This document shows, in pieces, positions 9,485 to 18,223 of a stretch of DNA of 64,000 bases. Origin of the DNA: JAHJQQ01 sp032907525 (lineage in GTDB: Bacteria; Pseudomonadota; Gammaproteobacteria; Thiohalobacterales; Thiohalobacteraceae). Numbering within the stretch: the stretch's first letter is position 1; each line of letters begins with the position of its first letter. The notes beneath the pieces were generated by a model. That model was not told where the DNA came from and did not search any database. It saw nothing but the letters and a program-made list of their open reading frames with translations. The DNA is taken from assembly GCA_032907525.1 (NCBI GenBank), contig JAJJPM010000077.1, positions 39,534 to 103,533 on the forward strand, in the 5' to 3' direction. A program made the translations under genes and the position numbers.

Positions 9485-10423
9485 TCAGGGCAGAACCGCC
9501 GGGCCGAGACGTACCCCCACCAGAGGCGCCTGACTGTTGGCGAGATCCGCCGCGGCGATGCGCCGCCCCCCGGGCAGCTGCACTTCCAGCAGGCGCAGGC
9601 AATCCTCGCCGCAGGCGACGTCCACTCCGTCACGACCCGCCCGGACGACGGTGCCCGGATCGCCGCTGCCGGCGATGCGCTCGGCCCGCCACACCCTCAG
9701 GACCTGGTCGCGCAGGCCGGTCTGCGCCACCGGCCAGGGGTTGAACGCGTTCACTTGGCGCAACAGTTCGGCCGCCGGCCGCCGCCAGTCCAGCTCGGCC
9801 TCGGCCTTATCGAGCTTGGCCGCATAGGTCGCCAGCGCCTCGTCCTGCCGTTCCTCGCGGAGCGTGCCTGCAAGCAACGCCTCGAGACTGGCTGCGAGAA
9901 GGTCTCCACCCATGGCCGCCAGACGGTCGTGCAGATCGGCAGCGGTATCCGAAGGGCCGATGGGACAGGCGGCCTTGGCCAGCATCGGGCCGGTATCCAG
10001 GCCCGCCTCCATGCGCATGAGCGTGACGCCGGTCTCACGGTCGCCCGCGAGGATGGCTCGCTGGATCGGCGCCGCGCCGCGCCAGCGGGGCAGCAGAGAG
10101 GCGTGCACGTTGACGCAGCCCCTGGCCGGCAGATCCAGAACCGCCTGCGGGAGGATCAGACCATAGGCAACGACCACCAGGAGATCCGGGCGATAGGCCG
10201 CCAGCACTGTCTGTGCCTCGGGCGTCTTCAGGGTAAGCGGTTGCTCGACGGGTATGTCGTGCGCCAGCGCAACCTCTTTGACCGGACTGGCGCGCAGCCT
10301 GCGGCCGCGGCCGGCGGGACGATCCGGCTGTGTATACACGGCGACGACGGGATGCGCACCGGCGAGCAGGGCGCGCAGAGTGGGCACCGCGAATTCCGGC
10401 GTGCCGGCGAAGACGATCCTCAT
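9485..10423 (-). CDS. fmt: Methionyl-tRNA formyltransferase
   Basis: The enzyme formylates initiator Met-tRNA using 10-formyl-tetrahydrofolate; 312 residues. The formyltransferase core shows MRIVFAGTPEFAVPTL at the start, then VNVHASLLPRWRGAAPIQ with the catalytic Asn and His, and LDTGPML with the catalytic Asp. The C-terminal tRNA-binding OB domain follows from about residue 205. The ATG at 10423 matches the conserved N terminus. It lies 86 bases after def on the same strand. Confidence 0.97.
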   Translation of the reverse strand: MRIVFAGTPEFAVPTLRALLAGAHPVVAVYTQPDRPAGRGRRLRASPVKEVALAHDIPVEQPLTLKTPEAQTVLAAYRPDLLVVVAYGLILPQAVLDLPARGCVNVHASLLPRWRGAAPIQRAILAGDRETGVTLMRMEAGLDTGPMLAKAACPIGPSDTAADLHDRLAAMGGDLLAASLEALLAGTLREERQDEALATYAAKLDKAEAELDWRRPAAELLRQVNAFNPWPVAQTGLRDQVLRVWRAERIAGSGDPGTVVRAGRDGVDVACGEDCLRLLEVQLPGGRRIAAADLANSQAPLVGVRLGPAVLP

Positions 10424-10509
10424 GGAGACAGCACGACCCTTGCGGCTGATGACGGTAAAGACCGCGGCCATTGTAACCGCTGGCCGGCCCGATCGCAGCG
10501 CGGGAATAC

Positions 10510-11055
10510 CTAAATGATGGGCTCGGCGTGATGCTCGACGGCGGCCGGCTGGGCTTCGCCTTGGCGCTGGGCCTTTTCCAGCTTCTTGCGGATGCGTTGA
10601 CGCTTCAGGCTCGAGATGTAGTCGACGAACAGCTTGCCGTCCAGATGGTCGATCTCGTGCTGGATGCAGACCGCCAGCAGTCCATCGGTCTCGAGCTCGA
10701 ATGCCTTGCCGTCACGATCCAGGGCACGCACCCGGACGCGTTCGGCGCGCCGGACCTTCTCGTAGAAACCGGGCACCGACAGGCAGCCTTCCTCCATTTC
10801 CTCGGTCCCCTGCCGATCTAGGATTTCGGGATTGATGAAGGTCAGCGGCTGGTTCTTCTCCTCGCTGACATCCACGACGAGGACGCGGCGATGCACGTTC
10901 ACCTGCGTGGCCGCGAGCCCGATGCCGGGAGCGGCATACATGGTCTCGAACATGTCGTCCACCAGACGCCTGACCTCGGCATCGACGGTTTCGACCGGTC
11001 GTGCGCGGGTGCGCAGGCGCGTGTCGGGGAAATGCAGGATTTCGAGCTTGGCCAT
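10510..11055 (-). CDS. def: Peptide deformylase
   Basis: This metalloenzyme removes the N-formyl group from new proteins; 181 residues. All three signature motifs are present: GIGLAATQV near residue 45, EGCLSVPG near 90 with the metal-binding Cys, and QHEIDHLDG near 130 with the HExxH metal site. The tail after residue 165 is slightly longer than in E. coli and basic, then acidic. It is the first gene of the minus-strand cluster and is divergent from the LysM gene, so its promoter should lie in 11056-11257. Confidence 0.97.
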   Translation of the reverse strand: MAKLEILHFPDTRLRTRARPVETVDAEVRRLVDDMFETMYAAPGIGLAATQVNVHRRVLVVDVSEEKNQPLTFINPEILDRQGTEEMEEGCLSVPGFYEKVRRAERVRVRALDRDGKAFELETDGLLAVCIQHEIDHLDGKLFVDYISSLKRQRIRKKLEKAQRQGEAQPAAVEHHAEPII

Positions 11056-11257
11056 GTGCGGTCGGTCACAACGCTTTCACGCGTTCGGGCATGTTGCTAA
11101 AGTAAATTCGGTAACGTAGCGATAATAATGGAATTCGAGCCCTGGTTTCCACACTTTCTGGGGTGGGGTTTTTGGGCTAGACTGCGGTGGCGTCGGATCC
11201 GGGCACAGGTCCCCGCCGTCATTCGGCGGTCGGCCGCACAACAACAGCTGCATAGGG
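11056..11257. promoter_or_regulatory. Divergent intergenic region between def and the LysM gene
   Basis: Both flanking genes start outward from these 202 bases, so promoters for both are expected here. The only AT-rich pocket in an otherwise GC-rich region lies at about 11094-11130 (TTGCTAAAGTAAATTCGG and GATAATAATG) and is the best place for them. No pair of boxes with ideal spacing could be assigned. A short A-rich motif just before the LysM start is listed separately. Confidence 0.4.
11232..11253 (+). promoter_or_regulatory. Leader motif shared with the diguanylate cyclase gene
   Basis: A 22-base stretch (GGCCGCA, any base, AACAACAGC, any base, GCAT) ends 4 bases before the LysM start codon. 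The same stretch, differing at two positions, lies at 17048-17069 ahead of the diguanylate cyclase gene. The AACAACA core resembles A-rich Hfq/Crc-type mRNA sites known in Pseudomonas. This is only a resemblance. Confidence 0.3.
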
Positions 11258-12292
11258 ATGCATATGGCCAATAAATTCCTGGGACTGGTTTTCGCCGCGC
11301 TGCTCACCGCGCCGGCCATCGCCGCCGACGTCGCACTCAACCCCGACCACCCGGACCGTTATGTCGTCGTGAAGGGAGACACCCTCTGGGACATCTCGGA
11401 ACGCTTCCTGCGCGACCCCTGGCTGTGGCCGGAGGTCTGGTACGTGAATCCCCAGATCGAGAATCCGCACCTCATCTACCCCGGCGACATCATCACCCTC
11501 GTCTATGTCGACGGCAAACCGCAGTTGCGCGTCCAGCGCGGGCCGCAGACGGTCAAACTGTCGCCGCAGATCCGCGAGGAGCGCATCGACCGCCCCATCC
11601 CGACCATACCGATCGACGCCATCAAACAGTTCCTGACCCAGCCCCTGGTAGTCGACGAGGGTGAGATGGAGCGCGCGCCCTATGTCGTGCAGAGCGCCGA
11701 CGAGCACCTCGTGACCGGGGCCGGGGACCGCATCTATGTCCGCAGCATCACCGATGCCACGCAGGCCCGCTACACCGTCTATCATCCGGGCGACGCACTG
11801 ATCGATCCCGATACCCAGGAAGTGCTGGGCTATCAGGCCATCTATCTGGGCGACGCCACCGTGCAGAAGTACGGCGATCCGGCGACGCTCTATCTGGACC
11901 GGACCACACGCGAGGTCGCCATCGGGGATCGCCTCAAGCCCGTGTCCCAGGAAGAGATCCATGCCAGCTTCCTGCCGCACCCGCCCGCGGCGGATGTCCA
12001 GGGCCGGATCATCGCCGTGCACGACGGTGTGACCCAGGTGGGCCGCTACCAGATCGTCGTCCTCAATCTGGGCACGCGCGAAGGCATGGAGGCCGGCCAT
12101 GTGCTGCGCGTCAGCAAGGCGGGCGAGGAGATCTTCGACAGCGTCACGCCGGCACCCAGGGATACGGTGAAGCTGCCGAACGAGGACGCTGGCCTGGTCA
12201 TGGTGTTCCGCACCTTCGACAAGGTGAGCTATGGGTTAGTCATGGAAGCGACCCGGCCCATCCATGTGCTCGATCACGTCGCCACACCCTGA
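11258..12292 (+). CDS. LysM-domain exported protein
   Basis: The protein has 344 residues. The N terminus (NKFLGLVFAALLTAPAIAA) is a clear signal peptide. A LysM peptidoglycan-binding domain follows at about residues 34-85 (VVKGDTLWDISERFLRDPWL, then NPHLIYPGDIITL). The rest is a conserved all-beta extension without a recognised catalytic site. Homologues commonly sit directly upstream of dprA in gammaproteobacteria, as here, but their exact role in the envelope is not established. The start ATG at 11258 has an AGGG stretch close upstream; an in-frame ATG at 11264 is an alternative. Confidence 0.88.
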   Translation: MHMANKFLGLVFAALLTAPAIAADVALNPDHPDRYVVVKGDTLWDISERFLRDPWLWPEVWYVNPQIENPHLIYPGDIITLVYVDGKPQLRVQRGPQTVKLSPQIREERIDRPIPTIPIDAIKQFLTQPLVVDEGEMERAPYVVQSADEHLVTGAGDRIYVRSITDATQARYTVYHPGDALIDPDTQEVLGYQAIYLGDATVQKYGDPATLYLDRTTREVAIGDRLKPVSQEEIHASFLPHPPAADVQGRIIAVHDGVTQVGRYQIVVLNLGTREGMEAGHVLRVSKAGEEIFDSVTPAPRDTVKLPNEDAGLVMVFRTFDKVSYGLVMEATRPIHVLDHVATP

Positions 12293-12313
12293 CCCGATCG
12301 TTGGATCCACATC

Positions 12314-12345
12314 GCGGCGCGGCACCCGAACGGGTGCCGCGCCGC
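12314..12345. repeat. Strong hairpin just ahead of dprA
   Basis: A perfect 15-bp inverted repeat (GCGGCGCGGCACCCG and its complement) is separated by only AA. It ends 7 bases before the dprA ATG. No T-tract follows, so it is not a standard intrinsic terminator. No purine-rich ribosome site is visible between it and the start codon. Confidence 0.8.
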
Positions 12346-12352
12346 TGCGCTT

Positions 12353-13471
12353 ATGAGCTCCGCTTCCGAATCCCTGCGCCAGTGGCTGGCGCTGTTGCGG
12401 GCCCCGGGTGTCGGGCCGACCACCTTCGTCCGCCTGCTGGATGAATTCGGCGACACCGATACGCTGTTCAACGGGCCGGCGCCGGCCGCCCTGCCCGAAG
12501 CGCTCCGCCGCTACCTCAGAGACCCCGACTGGGCTGCGGCCGACCGCGACCTCACCTGGTCCCAGGAGACGGGCAACCGGATTCTCCGCTGGGGCACGCC
12601 TGACTATCCGGCGCTGCTGGCGGAAATTTCCGACCCACCGCCGCTGCTGTTCGTCCACGGCGACGCGGCGCTCCTGCAGGGACCGCAACTCGCCGTGGTC
12701 GGCAGCCGCAATCCCACGGCTGGCGGCGTAGAGACCGCCCACGCCTTCGCCGCACACCTGGCCGGTGTCGGTCTTACCGTCACCAGCGGCCTGGCGCTCG
12801 GCATCGATGCGGCCGGTCATAGGGGCGCGCTGGCGGCCAACGGCACGACCATCGCCGTCATGGGGACCGGGCTGGATCGGGTCTATCCCGCCCGCCACCG
12901 CGACCTCGCCCATGAGATCGCGGCCGCCGGCGGCGCACTCGTATCGGAGTTTCCACTGGGCACCCAGCCCCGGCCGGAGAATTTCCCGCGGCGCAACCGC
13001 ATCATCAGCGGCCTCAGCCTGGGCACGCTGGTCGTCGAGGCGGTGCTGCGTTCGGGCTCGCTGACCACCGCCCGGCACGCGCTGGAGCAGGGGCGTGAGG
13101 TCTTCGCCATCCCGGGATCCATCCACAACCCGCTCGCCCGGGGCTGCCACGCGCTGATCCGACAGGGCGCCAAGCTCGTGGAGACCGCCGAGGACATTCT
13201 CGAGGAACTGGGCCCCCTGGCCGCGAGCCTGACCCGGACAGCGCGCGCGACCGCTCTGGACGAGGGGCCGTCGGCCCCTGCGGCGTTGTCGCCGGCCCAT
13301 GCACAACTACTTGATCTGATGGGATTTGATCCGGTCTCGGTAGACCAGTTGACAATCCGCAGCGGATTGACGGCAGCGGAGGTTTCCTCCATGCTCCTGA
13401 TCCTGGAGCTCGGAGGCCATGTGGCTTCCAGGGCCGGCGGACGCTATGTCCGCAGCGAAACGCGAGGTTGA
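12353..13471 (+). CDS. dprA: DNA processing protein DprA (Smf)
   Basis: DprA binds incoming single-stranded DNA and loads RecA during transformation; 372 residues. A short N-terminal helical domain is followed by the Rossmann-like DprA core with VVGSRNPTAGG near residue 120, SGLALGIDAAGHRGAL, MGTGLDRVYPARHRDLA, FPRRNRIISGLS and RSGSLTTARHALEQGREVF. The C-terminal winged-helix domain covers about 310-365. The ATG at 12353 is the only reasonable start but lacks a visible ribosome site and follows a strong hairpin. Gene order dprA-smg-topA-tsaC is conserved in gammaproteobacteria. Confidence 0.96.
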   Translation: MSSASESLRQWLALLRAPGVGPTTFVRLLDEFGDTDTLFNGPAPAALPEALRRYLRDPDWAAADRDLTWSQETGNRILRWGTPDYPALLAEISDPPPLLFVHGDAALLQGPQLAVVGSRNPTAGGVETAHAFAAHLAGVGLTVTSGLALGIDAAGHRGALAANGTTIAVMGTGLDRVYPARHRDLAHEIAAAGGALVSEFPLGTQPRPENFPRRNRIISGLSLGTLVVEAVLRSGSLTTARHALEQGREVFAIPGSIHNPLARGCHALIRQGAKLVETAEDILEELGPLAASLTRTARATALDEGPSAPAALSPAHAQLLDLMGFDPVSVDQLTIRSGLTAAEVSSMLLILELGGHVASRAGGRYVRSETRG

Positions 13472-13472
13472 A

Positions 13473-13952
13473 ATGAAAGAAAGCGTGTTGGACGTGCTTA
13501 TGTATCTCTTTGAAAATTATTACCTTGATGAAGAGACTGACGCCAACCCCGATCGCGAGTCGCTGCACGTGGAGCTGCTGGAGGCCGGTTTCCCTCCCGG
13601 CGAGGTCACCAAGGCCTTCGAATGGCTGGAGGGTCTGGCGGCCCACCGCGAGGCCGGCCTGCCGGTGCCCTCCGCTGCCCACAGCATCCGGCTGTTCACC
13701 TCCCGGGAAATGGAGTATCTGGACGTCGAGAGCCGCGGGTTCCTGATGTTTCTGGAGCAGATGGGCATTCTGACGCCGGCCAGCCGCGAGCTGGTCATCG
13801 ACCGCGTACTCGCCCTCGACTCCGATGATATGGACATCGAGCAGCTGAAGTGGATCGTGCTCATGGTGCTGTTCAATGAGCCCGGCCAGGAGGCCGCTTA
13901 TGCCTGGATGGAGGATCTGGTGTTCGACAACGTCGCCGGCACCCTGCACTGA
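13473..13952 (+). CDS. smg: Smg protein (DUF494)
   Basis: This is a 159-residue acidic helical protein of the Smg/DUF494 family, with the diagnostic N terminus MKESVLDVLMYLFENYY and the end NEPGQEAAYAWMEDLVFD. The family's function is unknown, but it nearly always follows dprA. The start ATG at 13473 is one base after the dprA stop, with GAGGTTGA upstream acting as ribosome site inside dprA, so the two are translationally coupled. Confidence 0.95.
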   Translation: MKESVLDVLMYLFENYYLDEETDANPDRESLHVELLEAGFPPGEVTKAFEWLEGLAAHREAGLPVPSAAHSIRLFTSREMEYLDVESRGFLMFLEQMGILTPASRELVIDRVLALDSDDMDIEQLKWIVLMVLFNEPGQEAAYAWMEDLVFDNVAGTLH

Positions 13953-14086
13953 ACCGCAGCACGGCGCGGTCCGCGCCGCACCAATCCTGAAGTTGCCCCG
14001 CCCGGAACCGTGTGTTGCGGCGTGCCCATGACGGTCGCTGCGCAGGTTCCGGCACCGATTAGGAACCGAGAACCCGCCAAACCGCC

Positions 14087-16390
14087 ATGAGCAAGAATCT
14101 GGTCATCGTCGAATCCCCCGCCAAGGCCAAGACCATCAAGAAATACCTGGGCAAGGATTTCGAGGTGATGGCCTCCTACGGCCATGTGCGCGACCTGGTC
14201 CCGAAAGGCGGCGCGGTCGACCCCGACCACGATTTCGCGATGCGCTACGAACTCATCGACAAGAACGCGAAGCACGTCGACAGCATCGCCAAGGCCATGA
14301 AGAAGGCGGACGCCCTCTACCTCGCGACCGACCCGGACCGCGAGGGCGAGGCGATCTCCTGGCACCTCTACGAAATCCTGCAGCAGAAGAAGCTGCTCAA
14401 GGACAAGCCCGTGCACCGGGTGGTGTTCCACGAGATCACCAAGCGTGCCATCAACGAGGCGGTCGAACATCCGCGCGATCTGTCCATGGACCTGGTCAAC
14501 GCCCAGCAGGCGCGCCGTGCACTCGACTATCTGGTGGGCTTCAATCTGTCGCCGCTGCTGTGGAAGAAGGTGCGTCGCGGCCTGTCGGCGGGCCGCGTGC
14601 AGAGCCCGGCCCTGCGCATGATCGTCGAGCGCGAGGAGGAGATCGAGGCCTTCAAGCCGCGCGAATACTGGACCATCGAGGCCGATCTGGAGAAGGATGG
14701 CCAGGGCTTCGTCGCCAAGCTCACCGAACTGCACGGCAAGAAGGTCACCCAGTTCTCCGTCACGCAGAAGGATCCCGCGCACGCCATCGAACGCGAGCTG
14801 ACCACGGCGGCGAACGGCAGGCTCACAGTCGGCACGGTCGAGAAGAAACAGCGCAGGCGCAACCCCTCGGCACCGTTCACCACCTCGACCCTGCAGCAGG
14901 AGGCCTCGCGCAAGCTCGGCTTCTCCGCCAGTCGCACCATGCGGGTGGCGCAGCAGCTGTACGAAGGCATCGACATCGGCGCCGGCGCCGTCGGTCTCAT
15001 CACCTACATGCGCACCGATTCCGTGAATCTCGCCAGGGAGGCGGTCGACGAGATCCGCGCCCTGATTGCCGAGCGTTACGGCAAGGAGAACCTGCCGCAC
15101 GAACCCCGTGCATTCAAGACCAAGGCGAAGAACGCGCAGGAGGCCCACGAGGCCATCCGTCCGACAGCCGCGGCGCAGGTACCCGAGGCACTCAAGGACT
15201 TCCTGACGGCCGACCAGTACAAGCTCTATGACCTGATCTGGAAGCGCACGGTCGCCTGCCAGATGATCCACGCGACCATCGACACCGTCGGCGTCGATTT
15301 CGAATGCGGCGCCGGCAACCTGCTGCGCGCCACCGGCTCCACCGTGGCCAACCCCGGGTTCATGGCCGTGTATCAGGAGAGCATCGACGACGCCAAGGGC
15401 GAGGGCGAGGACCGCCTGCTGCCGCCGATGAAGACCGGCGATGTCGTCACGCTGGTCAAGGTCCGCCCGGAACAGCACTTCACCGAGCCGCCGCCGCGCT
15501 ATACCGAGGCGAGCCTGGTGAAGACGCTCGAGGAACACGGCATCGGCCGGCCCTCGACCTATGCGAGCATCATCTCGACCCTGATCGCGCGCGACTACGT
15601 CACCCTCGAGAAGCGCCGCTTCCAGCCCACCGACGTCGGCCGCGTGGTCAGCAAGTTCCTCACCCAGCACTTCACGCAGTATGTCGATTACGCCTTCACC
15701 GCCACGCTGGAGGACGATCTCGACGAGATCGCGCGCGGCGAGCGCGACTGGATACCGCTGATGAAGAGCTTCTGGGAACCGTTCAGCAGGCTGGTCGAGG
15801 AGAAGGAGGCCAGCGTATCGCGCCAGGACGTCACCACCGAGGCCCTGGACGAGGCCTGTCCCAAGTGCGGCAAGCCGCTCAACATCCGCCTCGGCCGGCG
15901 TGGCCGCTTCATCGGCTGCAGCGGCTATCCGGAGTGCGACTACACACGCAACCTCGAGGATGACCAGGGCGCCGCCGAACCCGAAAAAGTGGAAGGCCGC
16001 AAATGCCCCGAATGCGGCTCCGATCTGATCATCCGGCACGGCCGCTACGGCAAGTTCATCGGCTGCAGCGGCTACCCGAACTGCCGCCATATCGAACCGC
16101 TGGAGCAGCCCTCCGACACCGGCGTCACCTGTCCGGAGTGCAAGAAGGGCACGATGCTCAAGCGCAAGTCACGTGCCGGCAAGATCTTCTATTCCTGCTC
16201 GTCCTACCCGGAATGCAAATATGCGGTGTGGAACGAACCGATCGCCGAACCCTGCCCCGACTGCGGCTGGCCGATCCTCACCCTGAAGACCACCAAGCGC
16301 AAGGGCACGGAGAAGGTCTGCCCGCAGAAGGACTGTGGCTTCAGCGAGCCCTACGAGGCCGGCGAGACCGCCGAGGCCGACGACGCCTGA
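14087..16390 (+). CDS. topA: DNA topoisomerase I
   Basis: This type IA topoisomerase relaxes negative supercoils; 767 residues. The TOPRIM domain at the N terminus shows VIVESPAKAKTIKKYLG and the acidic triad LATDPDREGEAISW. The catalytic Tyr is at about residue 307 in GLITYMRTDS. Four C-terminal zinc-ribbon units follow: CPKCGKPL, CPECGSDL, CPECKKGT and CPDCGWPI, each with a second Cys pair except that the last is CPQKDC. E. coli has fewer canonical four-Cys units and a longer tail. There are 134 bases between smg and the ATG at 14087, so topA may have its own promoter. Confidence 0.98.
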   Translation: MSKNLVIVESPAKAKTIKKYLGKDFEVMASYGHVRDLVPKGGAVDPDHDFAMRYELIDKNAKHVDSIAKAMKKADALYLATDPDREGEAISWHLYEILQQKKLLKDKPVHRVVFHEITKRAINEAVEHPRDLSMDLVNAQQARRALDYLVGFNLSPLLWKKVRRGLSAGRVQSPALRMIVEREEEIEAFKPREYWTIEADLEKDGQGFVAKLTELHGKKVTQFSVTQKDPAHAIERELTTAANGRLTVGTVEKKQRRRNPSAPFTTSTLQQEASRKLGFSASRTMRVAQQLYEGIDIGAGAVGLITYMRTDSVNLAREAVDEIRALIAERYGKENLPHEPRAFKTKAKNAQEAHEAIRPTAAAQVPEALKDFLTADQYKLYDLIWKRTVACQMIHATIDTVGVDFECGAGNLLRATGSTVANPGFMAVYQESIDDAKGEGEDRLLPPMKTGDVVTLVKVRPEQHFTEPPPRYTEASLVKTLEEHGIGRPSTYASIISTLIARDYVTLEKRRFQPTDVGRVVSKFLTQHFTQYVDYAFTATLEDDLDEIARGERDWIPLMKSFWEPFSRLVEEKEASVSRQDVTTEALDEACPKCGKPLNIRLGRRGRFIGCSGYPECDYTRNLEDDQGAAEPEKVEGRKCPECGSDLIIRHGRYGKFIGCSGYPNCRHIEPLEQPSDTGVTCPECKKGTMLKRKSRAGKIFYSCSSYPECKYAVWNEPIAEPCPDCGWPILTLKTTKRKGTEKVCPQKDCGFSEPYEAGETAEADDA

Positions 16391-16394
16391 CCCC

Positions 16395-16970
16395 GTGGCC
16401 CTGCCCGCGCTGCCGCAACCCTGGAGACTCCGGCTGGCCGTGCGCCGGCTGCGGGCCGGCGGCATCATCGCCTATCCGACCGAGGCGGTCTACGGGCTGG
16501 GTTGCGATCCGCTCGACCGCCGCGCCGTCCAGCGCATCCTCGACATCAAGCGCCGGCCGCTCGCCGCCGGCCTCATCCTGATCGCCGCCGACTTCTCCCA
16601 GGTTGAGGATTTCCTGCTGCCGCTGCCGCCGGCCCTGCGCAGGCGCGTGTTCGCGACCTGGCCGGGACCGGTCACCTGGCTTCTCCCGTGCCGGCCCGAG
16701 GCGCCCGTCTGGCTGCGCGGCCGTCACGACTCGCTGGCGGTGCGCGTGACCGCCCATCCCACCGCGGCCGCCCTGTGCACCCGCTTCGGCGGCGCGCTGG
16801 TCTCCACCAGCGCCAATCCGCGCGGACGGAACCCCGCCCGGACGCCGCTGCAGGTACGCCGCTACTTCGGTGATACCGTCGATCATGTACTGACGGCACC
16901 GCTGGGCGGGCAGGCCAGGCCGAGCGAGATCCGCGACGGCCGGACGCTCGCCGTCGTCCGCGCCGGATAA
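16395..16970 (+). CDS. tsaC: Threonylcarbamoyl-AMP synthase (YrdC/Sua5 domain)
   Basis: The enzyme makes threonylcarbamoyl-AMP for the t6A37 modification of tRNAs that read ANN codons; about 191 residues, the length of TsaC. The YrdC domain shows GGIIAYPTEAVYGLGCDPLD, IKRRPLAAGLILIAADF and GGALVSTSANPRGRNPA. The GTG at 16395, 4 bases after the topA stop, is chosen because the upstream in-frame ATG lies inside topA. The position right after topA matches the common dprA-smg-topA-tsaC order. Confidence 0.94.
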   Translation: MALPALPQPWRLRLAVRRLRAGGIIAYPTEAVYGLGCDPLDRRAVQRILDIKRRPLAAGLILIAADFSQVEDFLLPLPPALRRRVFATWPGPVTWLLPCRPEAPVWLRGRHDSLAVRVTAHPTAAALCTRFGGALVSTSANPRGRNPARTPLQVRRYFGDTVDHVLTAPLGGQARPSEIRDGRTLAVVRAG

Positions 16971-17047
16971 GCCGGCTCTCTGGCACAGCTCCTGCATTCC
17001 CGCTGCCGCGGGTGCCGATGACGTCAGCGCCCCGACGCTTGGCTTTC

Positions 17048-17069
17048 GGCCGCATAACAACAGCCGCAT
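17048..17069 (+). promoter_or_regulatory. Second copy of the A-rich leader motif
   Basis: GGCCGCATAACAACAGCC plus GCAT matches the stretch at 11232-11253 at 20 of 22 positions. It lies 39 bases upstream of the diguanylate cyclase start, in the 138-base gap after tsaC. No promoter could be assigned confidently in that gap. Confidence 0.3.
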
Positions 17070-17108
17070 GCCGTCAGGGAGGGCTGGACGCTGCGGAAAG
17101 GGACGACC

Positions 17109-18149
17109 ATGACAATGCAATACCCGGAATCTCACCATCAGGCGGCGGAATACATCCGGCTGGCCCTGCCCCTGATGGCGCGCAACGGCATCCCGGCGAC
17201 CCCGCGCCATTATGCCGTCTGGTACGACTACGTCAGCGGGCGCAACCAGGCGCTCAAGGACTCCATCGACCGCGTCCTCGCGGAACAGCGCAGCCTCACG
17301 GCCGAGCTCAGCGACGAGCTCTACGACGCGTATTTCCGCAACAGCGAGGAGAAACTCATCGAGCAGATGCGCGCCGAGGTGCGCACGCTGGTATCGGCCG
17401 TATTGCAGCGGCTCGCCGATTCCGGCGACCAGGCCAGCCATTACGGCAACATCCTGGAGTCCTACCACGAGCGACTGGGCCGCGATCTCGGCCGCGACGA
17501 GTTCCGTCGCCTGCTGAATGATTTCACCGTGGAAACCCGCGCCATGCTCGAGGCAAACCGCCGCCTCGAACAGCAACTGCAGCGGACCAACAACGAGCTG
17601 GACGAACTGCGGCAGCAGCTGGAGACGGCCCGCCAGGAGGCCAGCACCGACGCGCTCACGGGCCTCGCCAACCGGAAGGCCTTCGACACCGCACTGGAGG
17701 AATGCTGCGCGACCGCCGCCCCGGGGAACGGGCTCTGCCTGATCATGGCGGACATCGACCACTTCAAGCGTTTCAACGACAGCCACGGACATCTGATCGG
17801 CGACAAGCTGCTGCGCTTCGTGGCCAACATCCTCAAGGACTCGGTCAAGGGGCAGGACCTGGTAGCCCGCTTCGGCGGAGAGGAATTCGCGATCCTGCTG
17901 CCCGACACACCGCTGCGCGGCGCCCTGGCGGTGGCGGAGTCGCTGCGCGCCCGGGTCCAGAATCAGCGTCTGCGCCGCACCGACAACCAGCGCCCGCTCG
18001 GCGGCGTGACCCTCTCGCTGGGCATCGCCTGCTTCCGTGACGGCGAAGCGGCCGACACGTTCGTCGCCCGCGCCGACGCGGCGCTCTACCAGTCCAAGCG
18101 GCTCGGCCGCAACCGGGTCACCCCCGAGACGCAGCTTCCCGCGGCCTGA
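17109..18149 (+). CDS. Diguanylate cyclase (GGDEF) with helical N-terminal domain
   Basis: This is a 346-residue cytoplasmic protein. Residues 1-140 form a helical domain with no membrane segments, and 140-178 look like a coiled coil leading into the cyclase. The GGDEF domain (about 178-340) keeps the active motif GGEEF at 256-260, together with TDALTGLANRKAF and DIDHFKRFND, so it should make cyclic-di-GMP. The product-inhibition RxxD site five residues upstream reads KGQD (247-250), so feedback inhibition may be weak. The gene is 138 bases from tsaC and 74 bases from hemF, probably its own unit. Confidence 0.92.
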   Translation: MTMQYPESHHQAAEYIRLALPLMARNGIPATPRHYAVWYDYVSGRNQALKDSIDRVLAEQRSLTAELSDELYDAYFRNSEEKLIEQMRAEVRTLVSAVLQRLADSGDQASHYGNILESYHERLGRDLGRDEFRRLLNDFTVETRAMLEANRRLEQQLQRTNNELDELRQQLETARQEASTDALTGLANRKAFDTALEECCATAAPGNGLCLIMADIDHFKRFNDSHGHLIGDKLLRFVANILKDSVKGQDLVARFGGEEFAILLPDTPLRGALAVAESLRARVQNQRLRRTDNQRPLGGVTLSLGIACFRDGEAADTFVARADAALYQSKRLGRNRVTPETQLPAA

Positions 18150-18223
18150 CCGGCACACCGCCGCCAGCGACGCGCTGGTGTATCATCCGCGGCATTGCCC
18201 AACCGCCCGGAACCGCACCGCCA

